A stretch of 64,000 bases of DNA from NCBI RefSeq assembly GCF_035083965.1, contig NC_089728.1, forward strand, positions 19,779,955 through 19,843,954, read 5' to 3'. The notes under the pieces are model-generated. The model was not told where the DNA came from and searched no databases. It was given only the letters and a program-made list of their open reading frames with translations. Both the position numbers and the translations under genes were made by a program. The DNA comes from Branchiostoma lanceolatum (lineage: Eukaryota; Chordata; Leptocardii; Amphioxiformes; Branchiostomatidae). Positions 57,118 through 64,000 of this stretch are shown here, one piece after another (position 1 is the first letter of the stretch; each line of letters starts with the position of its first letter).

Positions 57118-58288
57118 AAGTGGTGATTGAACGCGGTCCTTCCGGTCTGACTGAGCCATTCGGGCCCATTATCTCTGGGGCATCAAATGTCTTATCACCT
57201 AATCTATTCTGGAAGAAGGTTCACTTCATACATTGAATGAAGTTTCTCGCTTTATTTAGTCCACAATTTAACTCATAACTGCATTCAGTAATGGTCTGGA
57301 AACATCTATTCGGCTGTGTAGAATTAGATATTTTTATCTCCATGGGATGCATTCATTAACAAGAGATGATTTTTGTCTTTCTCAAATTAGAGAATAGGGC
57401 TGTTGACGCCGTGGGCGATGGTAGACAACTGACACTTGGCTCCTGTTGTTTTACATATATTAAGAAATCACTGGGGGATTTTTCCTGTGATGCTCGATCT
57501 CGAATTCTTAATTTTTTTGCTACCAAACAGTGCAACTTGGGTGAACTACAGGACAGATACTTCATTTTTTTGGTTTGGCATCTGCATGTGAAAGACTAAA
57601 AAAACATTCTGTGTTTGTGTTCTCTTTTAAAATGGGATATGAGAACGAGGGATCCATGAGACTTGTGTTACTTTCTTTCATTGTGAGGAACACACTACTA
57701 TTTAGAGACGTGGAAGAGACATTAGCAATTTTGAGTCTTTCACATCCAGATGACAAACCCAAAAGCTAAAGTATCTGTCCTGTGTTCACCCAATTTGCAC
57801 TGTTGGGGAGAAAAAATTAAAATACCGAGATCGAGTATCACAGGAAAAATCCCCCAGTTTTATTACAGACTTCTTAATATGTAAAAAAAAAAAACAGGAG
57901 CCAGTTGCCTACCATCGACGCCCACGGTGTCAGCAGCCCTATTCTCTGATTTGAGAAAGACAAAAATGATCTCTTGTTCATGAATGCATCTCATGGAGAT
58001 AAGAATATCTAATTTTACACGGCCGAAGAAAGATATCTCGAGACCGTCACTGTCTGCAGATATGAGATAAATTGTGGACTAAATAAAGCGAGAAACTTCA
58101 TTCAACGTAGGAAGTGAACCTTCTTCCAGAATAAATTAGGTGATAAGACATATGATACCCCAGAGCTAATGGGCCCGATTAACCCGGTCAGGGAGCAGAC
58201 TGGAAAAACGGGTTCAATCACCACTTAAGCCAGATCAGAGACCGGGACGTTACAAGTCATCCGGAATTATAGAAGTAAGTTCGGATAT
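57057..58288. mobile_element. 1.2-kb fold-back element, arms over 500 bp
   Basis: The left arm (57057 to about 57610) and right arm (about 57690-58288) are reverse complements with modest divergence: ATTCCGGATGACTTG and CAAGTCATCCGGAAT, TAAGTGGTGATTGAAC and GTTCAATCACCACTTA, GGAAGAAGGTTCACTTC and GAAGTGAACCTTCTTCC. The centre is near 57645. Open frames within it are palindrome shadows. There is no transposase. Confidence 0.8.
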
Positions 58289-58636
58289 TTTTGTTGTTCA
58301 TCCTATCTAAAATCGAGAATGGACATACCGATTGGAATGTTGTCCATAGATAGATTTCATGTGGATGATTTTTGTCGATACATGTGAATTGCCCTGTTCC
58401 CAGCCAGCTGACCCAGTTACAACATGTTTTTTATAATGTGAGAACATGTAGGAACAAATGATTAATCTATGTTGCAACAGTTTCGAAATAATACAAATAA
58501 CCGTGCAATGTTAGGAATTTGTCTAACATGTTGGAACACAGTAGAACTATTTAGAACATCAACTAAATGTTTGAAATTGTTCTAAACAGTTACTTATCTC
58601 CATGTGAAAGTTCATCTGTGTTGGTAGAAGTCATTC

Positions 58637-58904
58637 TGAATGAAGTTTAAACATTAAAAGCTAATACAATAAATTGGACTTACCAAAAATTTCGACTGAA
58701 CAGCTACAGTCTTTTTCAATGGATGAACCATAGACTTTCTGCAACATATGATCCACTGCTCATCGAGTCACGTGTCTCATCTGCATAACGTGATGTCACA
58801 GAAGCAGTGGATGGTTCATTCCTTGAAAAAGACTAGCTGTTCAGTCGAAAATTTGGGTAAGTCCAATTTATTGTGTTGGCTTTTACAGTTTAAACTCCAT
58901 TCAG
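58637..58904. mobile_element. fold-back MITE, arms about 100 bp
   Basis: The left arm ends in AATTGGACTTACCAAAAATT, TCGACTGAACAGCT and GTCTTTTTCAATGGATGAACC. The right arm (58805-58904) is its complement: GGTTCATTCCTTGAAAAAGAC, AGCTGTTCAGTCGA and GTAAGTCCAATT. Confidence 0.75.
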
Positions 58905-59040
58905 AGTTACTTATCTCCCTTAGGTTGTTAGAAAAAATTTGCTGATTTTAAGACAAAGCTAGCTACTTGTTCTCTTAAGTAGGTCATTTCACAAGCCGTA
59001 TGACGGCACTCATAGTAGGCCATTTTTGAAGAACAAAGGA

Positions 59041-59460
59041 TTTTGAAAGAAGTCGTAGTCAGTTGAATTACGTCGTAGTTGAGTTTTGACCGGAATAGAA
59101 AACCACGTTATGGTTTTCTATTACGCTCAAAACTCAAATACGTCGTATTTCAGCTCAACACGACGTACAACTGAGACGTACTTTATAATCTCCAAGCAGA
59201 TCCACACCGGGCGCGAAAATCGTATATGCTAGCCGGAGGAGGTCCAGTCAGCCTGAGAGGACTGATTGGACCCTCTCTGGCTGACTGGACCTTCTCTGGC
59301 TAGCATATACGATTTTCGCGCCCGGTGTGGATCTGCTTGGAGATTAGTACTTTGGGGCGGAGTACGACATGTCTGAAATACGACGTAGCAATACGCAGTA
59401 CAACGTGTTTAACCCAAGTCCGGAATGGCAAGGAGACACCTTGGGGGCCTCTTCAAGAGC
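59041..59460 (+). repeat. ACGTCGTA-rich repeat family, copy 2
   Basis: CTCAAATACGTCGTATTTCA begins the part colinear with copy 3. The 5' side is a local inverted repeat around GAAAACCACGTTATGGTTTTC. It is interrupted by the fold-back at 59185-59346, after which GTACTTTGGGGCGGAGTACG continues. Confidence 0.7.
59185..59346. mobile_element. fold-back MITE inside the ACGTCGTA repeat
   Basis: Near-perfect arms start TAATCTCCAAGCAGATCCAC and end with the complement GGAGATTA. GTACTTT flanks it on both sides (59178-59184 and 59347-59353). The intact copy 3 reads GACGTACTTTGGGG with a single GTACTTT, proving insertion and a 7-bp (possibly 8-bp) target duplication. The motif TCTCCAAGCAGA also appears at 21593, 23785 and 50345. 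Confidence 0.85.
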
Positions 59461-60050
59461 AAAGGATTTGAGCTTGATGATGATGGCAGCAGATAATTAC
59501 CTGCAATGTATACAACTAGAATTATAAAACTATCCTTATCACTTCTATATTTTGCCGTACATGTCACTCAAGAAACTCAATGGATGTGAGAGTCAAAAAC
59601 TCTGCTGCCATCTTTTTCTGCTTTGTTGCTACATCAATATTGTTGGTCTGCAGGTAACTATATTCTATGATATATAATGGGGAGGGTATAAGTCGGGGAG
59701 GGGCACAAGAAGACTGCGACCTGCAATTACATGGATGGGTGATTATAACAAAAGGAATTTTATCTGAAGTAGTTGTCTACTCGAGTCGAATACAGTCTTT
59801 GTGCTGGGGGGGGGGGGGCGTGGCATGTATGGGTCAACCCTGGTCCCACCATGTGAATCGAGTTTTCATCGATATCTGTTTGTTAATCAGTGCCCTGACT
59901 GATATACATTTCTTCAAAAGGCGGATTAACTGTATGTGTAGATGCGTGTTACCAACGAAGATGCAGTCAGTTAAGAAGTATAACTTCATACAGGTCTCCT
60001 TCACCTGGAAATTAAACTTTATTAACATCTGGACTGTACTGCCGTAGGTT
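59440..60050 (+). repeat. dispersed repeat X, copy 1
   Basis: GATGATGATGGCAGCAGATA, TTGCCGTACATGTCACTCAA, GTCTACTCGAGTCGAATACA, an 11-G run, and the tail around AAGGCGGATTAACTGTATGT. Copies 2 (61000-61470, direct) and 3 (61495-62125, inverted) share this order. Confidence 0.75.
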
Positions 60051-60335
60051 GAAGTAGATCTGTACCCATGTGAGTATTAGATTATATCGCACATGTGATA
60101 ACCCCATACAAATCGTTAATCATTTTTTTCTTTTATCTATTGAAATAGTGGACGAACTGAGGTCCCTTGACTTGTTTTCAGGCTCCCTTGATGCAAATAT
60201 AATGAACAGACATAATACAAAGGATCGCAAGAATGTAGAAATTACATACTCCAGTACCAGCCCTAACCCTAGTCCTAAAGTAAATTTCCAAAAGTCGATA
60301 CGGTAATAAGTTTTCTTTGTTCAACAACGTTCAAT

Positions 60336-60501
60336 CCTTGGTAAGTCCTTGAGGTACGCCTTGGTATGGTTACTAATTAAAATTTGCAACAGTGCTCATG
60401 ATCAATGATTTTGCAATTTTTCTGCTTTTCATTCCCGCAAACTGGTTGGCCATTGTGGCATGAGAATTACGTAATGTATATATATATTTAGGAATTAGGT
60501 A

Positions 60502-60543
<42 letters not shown>

Positions 60544-60679
60544 TACGTAATTCCTATGCCACAATGCCCAGCCAGTTTGCGGGAACGAAAAGCAGAAAAA
60601 TTGCAAAAATTGATTATGAGCACTGTTGCAAAATTTAGCTAGTAACCATACCAAGGCGTACCTCTAAGACTTACCAAGG
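60336..60679. mobile_element. fold-back MITE with a central (AT)n
   Basis: The left arm from CCTTGGTAAGTCCTTGAGG and right arm to CTTACCAAGG are reverse complements over about 150 bp (CCCGCAAACTGG and CCAGTTTGCGGG; ATTACGTAATG and CATTACGTAAT). The centre is (AT)n at about 60504-60541. Confidence 0.8.
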
Positions 60680-60690
60680 CTTAAACGTTT

Positions 60691-61010
60691 ATGGTTTTCT
60701 ATTCCGGTCAAAACTCAAATACGTCGTATTTCAGCTCAACACGACGTATGTCAGCAAACTACGTCGTAGTTCGCCCACACTACAACGTGGTAAACAAGCA
60801 CGGCGTACGGTACACTCAAATACGTCGTATTTATCTGAAATACGGTCTAACTGTACTACGTCGTGGTGACACAAAGGTACATTGTAGTCAGTCTCCCCCA
60901 ACTACGACGTACTTTGGGGCGGAGTACGACATGTCTGAAATATGACGTAGCAATACGCAGTTCAACGTGTTTAACCCAAGTCCGGTATGGTAAGGAGACA
61001 CCTTGGGGGC
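60691..61010 (+). repeat. ACGTCGTA-rich repeat family, copy 3 (uninterrupted)
   Basis: The best copy: TCAAATACGTCGTATTTCAG, AAACTACGTCGTAGTTC, CTGTACTACGTCGTGGTG, AACTACGACGTACTTTGG. It is followed directly by repeat X copy 2, as copy 2 of this family is followed by repeat X copy 1, so the two may be one element. Confidence 0.75.
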
Positions 61011-62125
61011 CTCTTCAAGAGCAAAGGATTTGAGCCTGATGATGATGGCAGCAGATAATTACCTGCCATAGTATACAACTAGAATAATAAAACTATCCTT
61101 ATCACTTCTATATTTTGCCGTACATGTATTCAAAAGAAACTCAATTTATGTGAGATTCAAAAAAATCTGCTGCCATCTTTTTCTGGTTTGTTGCTACATT
61201 GTTGGTCTGCAGGTAACTATCTGCTATCATATATAATGGGGAGGGGGTAAAAGTCGGGGAGGGGCACAAGAAGATACCTAACTGCGACCTGCAATTACAT
61301 GGATGGGTGATTATAAGTGAAAGGAATTTTATGTGAAGTAGTTGTCTACTCGAGTCGAATACAGTCTTTGTGCTGGGGGGGGGGGGGGGGGACGTGGCAT
61401 GAATCGGTCAACCCTGGTCCCAGCATGTGAATCAATTGCTCATGACAACCTGTCATTAGATACTTGATTGATTACGAGAATTAACATAATTGTAGTCCGC
61501 AACCTACGGCAGTACAGTCCAGATGTTAATACAGTTTAACTTTCAGTTGAAGGAGACCTGTATGAAGTTATACTTCTTAACTAACCGCAACCTCGTTGGT
61601 AACACGCATCTACATGTACAGTTAATCCGCCTTTTAAAGAAATGTATATCAGTCAAGGCACTAGTTAAAAAACAGATGAAAACTCGATTCACATGCTGGG
61701 ACCAGGGTTGACCGATACATGCCACCCCCCCCCCCCCCCGGAAAAAAAGACTGTATTCGACTCGAGTAGACAACTACTTCACATAAAATTCCTTTCACTT
61801 ATAATCACCCATCCATGTAATTGCAGGTCGCAGTCAGGTATCTTCTTGTGCCCCTCCCCGACTTTTACCCCCTCCCCATTATATATGATAGCAGATAGTT
61901 ACCTGCAGACCAACAATGTAGCAACAAAGCAGAAAAAGATGGCAGCAGATTTTTTGAATCTCACATAAATTGAGTTTCTTTTGAATACATGTACGGCAAA
62001 ATATAGAAGTGATAAGGATAGTTTTATTATTCTAGTTGTATACTATTGCAGGTAATTATCTGCTGCCATCATCATCAGGCTCAAATCCTTTGCTCTTGAA
62101 GAGGCCCCCAAGGTGTCTCCTTACC
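61000..62125. repeat. repeat X copies 2 and 3 in inverted arrangement
   Basis: 61000-61470 and 61495-62125 are near-identical reverse complements centred near 61480. G-runs and C-runs (61376-61391, 61724-61738) occupy matching places. The right copy ends with GTTTAACCCAAGTCCGGTAT in complement (62120-62150), the boundary of the ACGTCGTA family, so the fold-back includes a piece of that family. Confidence 0.8.
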
Positions 62126-62200
62126 ATACCGGACTTGGGTTAAACACGTTGAACTGCCACTTTCAAACATGTCTGGCCAACGTTTGTTGTAGCAGAAAAC

Positions 62201-62293
62201 ATGTTGGCAGAAACGACTTCATCCCTAGAAACGCATCTCGACCCCAATTCGACCCCAAAAGCAATGGCAAAATGTTTCGACGACTTCTCTTGA
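62201..62293 (+). pseudogene. decayed duplicate of methyltransferase exon 1
   Basis: ATG opens MLAETTSSLETHLDPNSTPK and continues to a TGA after FDDFS, where the working exon reads YDDWSG. It lies 237 bp before the real exon 1 of the paralogue, as its counterpart (51761-51835) does in the other copy. The exon duplication therefore predates the inverted gene duplication. Confidence 0.8.
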
Positions 62294-62355
62294 AGAATAC
62301 GTCAAAACATCCTACATTGTCTTAACCTCATTAACATATCTATTCAGAGTTTTAG

Positions 62356-62362
62356 TATAAAA
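62356..62362 (+). promoter_or_regulatory. TATA-like box in a repeat-derived segment
   Basis: TATAAAA within GTTTTAGTATAAAACCTGG, 168 bp before the ATG at 62530, mirrors 51690-51696. Function is inferred only from position and conservation between the two copies. Confidence 0.3.
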
Positions 62363-62529
62363 CCTGGTTTCCCAGTCACATCGTTAGTCACTGACGAAAG
62401 ACAGCGGATGTTGTCTGAAACGTCTGACTGTTTCACAATTTTATCGAGTTGCTTGAGTAACTATTTTTGGCATTCTACTACTACTTCAGGTTCAAACTTG
62501 TCTGGCCAAGGTTTGTTGTAGCAGAAAAC

Positions 62530-63372
62530 ATGGACTACATCCAGACTACATCCATAGAAACGCATCTCGACCACAACTCGACCCCAGAGGCGTTGGCAAA
62601 ATCTTACGACGACTGGTCCGGGACCTATGACGAGGTGCGTACCTTAACGATATGCTACAAACAAACAAACAAACAAACAAAATATAAATGAATTGACAAA
62701 TATCTTGTTACTGTAAAAGGCGCAATGTTCGCGTGGATTTAATTTCACGGTAGGGCCAGGGAGAATATGAACTGTTCGCTGTGGTTCTAGGTTTACTGTT
62801 GAAACTGCCATGAAGGGGTTTACTGTGAAGCGGTGGTTTAAGGTTGTCGGTATTATCCAAGCAAAGGTTCGGCTACGTTTGTTTTTTGGCGTGTTTTAGG
62901 CGTTTTCAAACCAATCGTTTGACATGGTGACATATAAAACGGAAAAACATAAAGCCCCCCCCCCCCCAAAAAAAACACACCTAAAAACATGTCAAAAACA
63001 AACGGAACCGAACCTCCGCTTGAAGAGTAGATTAATAGGTCTTGAAATCTATAAAAATAACACCACCGCAAACATATGCTGCTTGATCAGTTCTGTACTT
63101 GATATAACAGGTCCAGGGGGGGGGGGCTTAACTCTTAACGACAGGCACTAGATTTCTAGCGAGGTAAACGCCCACAGAGCCGGTGCAGTGAGAACTGATT
63201 CTTAATTTGGTTATATTTATGCCGTCTCTCCTAACAGGAGATAATGACGCAGCTGAACTGTACTGGTCCCAGAAAGTGCGCCGAAACTATGGAGAAAGTC
63301 ATGGGCGGCTCAAACCTCAAGGAGGTCCGAGTTCTTGACGTGGCGGCCGGTACTGGACTGTGCGCGGAAGAG
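62530..63372 (+). CDS. second METTL27-like methyltransferase, first two exons, cut by the window edge
   Basis: Exon 1 is 62530-62634 (35 codons: LAKSYDDWSGTYDE) and exon 2 is 63238-63372 (45 codons: VRVLDVAAGTGLCAEE), the same lengths and phases as in the minus-strand gene. Donor GTGCGT and acceptor CTCCTAACAG are intact, as is motif I, so this half looks functional. Later exons must lie beyond 64000. Intron 1 is homologous to that of the first gene (AAAC tract, CACGGTAGGG block, TGCCATGAAGGGGTTTACTG). The arrangement is tail-to-head inverted, with starts pointing away from the first copy by 11 kb. Confidence 0.85.
62655..62682 (+). repeat. (AAAC)n microsatellite
   Basis: Six or more ACAA/AAAC units just inside intron 1, matching the TTTG tract of the inverted copy. 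Confidence 0.85.
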
Positions 63373-63410
63373 GTTAGAAACACTTCTTGTCTAGACCATG
63401 CTTGATATAG

Positions 63411-63828
63411 ACCTTTCTCACGCGGCGGACATGATAGAATGAAAACGAGGCCATTGTGGCAAACACTAAATCGATCCTAGCTGTCAATCACAATTCGCAG
63501 TACAGTATAGCCAATGATTACCTGATAATTAGAGAATCGATTAATGATGAAGTGGCTGCATGACCGACAAATATTTGCATTTCTATGTTTTTATTTTGAA
63601 TTTCTACGTTTTGACGGAGGAGGGCGGGGACTATGGCATTCGGTCAACGAAGCTCTAAATTTCTGCATATTTTTCGTGCATTAAATTAGTTATAATATTG
63701 ATACTTTGATATCATATTTTAAAACCTACTGAGATTTAGGAGGAAAGATAAATCTGTACATTATTTTTGCTTCTTTGCCTCATTGGCCTCGTCTTCATTC
63801 TATCATGTCCGCCGCGTGAGAAAGGTGT
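63411..63828 (+). mobile_element. MITE with about 45-bp TIRs, second copy
   Basis: ACCTTTCTCACGCGGCGGAC at the left and GTCCGCCGCGTGAGAAAGGT at the right are complements. The interior aligns with 50432-50852 in opposite orientation. It lies after exon 2, so its site differs from that in the other gene copy. Confidence 0.8.
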
Positions 63829-63879
63829 ATATGATGTCCAGGCGGCTTTTCCATATTTCTCAGTGGCCGTCAAAGTAAA

Positions 63880-64000
63880 TCACTTTTCAACGCGCGCTGC
63901 CTGAGTCAATTTCTTCATAAGGGCATAATGAGGTACATGTGTGCTACTCCTTGCCGCATGGTGGCGTTACAGCGGTAAGAAGGATGATGTCTTGACCGCT
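63880..64000. repeat. repeat shared in inverted orientation with 48966-49150
   Basis: GGGCATAATGAGGTACATG, TACTCCTTGCCGCATGGTGG and AGCGGTAAGAAGGATGATGT are complements of the segment at 49014-49110. Confidence 0.65.

Noticed and set aside
57356-57769. Four open frames around the centre of the long palindrome
   Set aside because: They are mirror images created by the inverted arms.

Overview
This is animal nuclear DNA. It has multi-exon genes with GT-AG introns, no operons, and a very dense and diverse set of transposon relics. The mix of a CYP2-like P450, a transmembrane NHL-repeat protein, a METTL27-like methyltransferase, Penelope-like, CR1-like and pogo elements, tRNA-derived SINEs and many fold-back MITEs fits an invertebrate deuterostome. 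Amphioxus (Branchiostoma) is my best guess, but that is inference from content, not from a database match.

Three complete protein-coding genes were rebuilt by joining exons across GT-AG introns; in each the exon lengths sum to a multiple of three. All three lie on the minus strand. (1) A seven-exon CYP2-type cytochrome P450, 15548-25836, 507 codons, with a 7.2-kb second intron full of nested elements. (2) A seven-exon type II membrane protein, 30142-41140, 783 codons. It has a long proline-rich cytosolic tail with two NPMY motifs, one membrane segment, a short stalk with a tandemly duplicated exon, and a six-blade NHL propeller. (3) A five-exon METTL27/WBSCR27-like methyltransferase, 45409-51522, 217 codons. 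A fourth gene, an inverted paralogue of the third, starts at 62530 on the plus strand and runs off the window.

Layout. 1-7.4 kb: a composite repeat field with a pogo/Tigger-like transposase broken by one stop codon, short elements sharing its 3' end, a 5'-truncated LINE, a SINE and a tRNA-Arg-like relic. 7.5-9.7 kb: a long-TIR element flanked by 9-bp repeats, Mutator-like in architecture. 9.7-13.3 kb: fold-back modules and a TIR-bounded element carrying an unrecognised 187-residue ORF. 13.4-25.8 kb: a P450 exon-1 relic, a SINE, then the intact P450 gene. 25.8-30.1 kb: intergenic, with tandem and simple repeats. 30.1-42.3 kb: the NHL gene, whose 5' flank and first coding bases were copied in inverted orientation into its own first intron. 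42.3-45.4 kb: repeats. 45.4-51.8 kb: the methyltransferase gene. 52-62 kb: a dense field of fold-backs and an ACGTCGTA-rich repeat family. 62-64 kb: the inverted methyltransferase copy.

The genes do not form a pathway. The common theme is local inverted duplication (P450 relic aside), with transposon fragments marking and interrupting the copies. Several insertions can be defined to the base because an unoccupied paralogous site lies in the same window.
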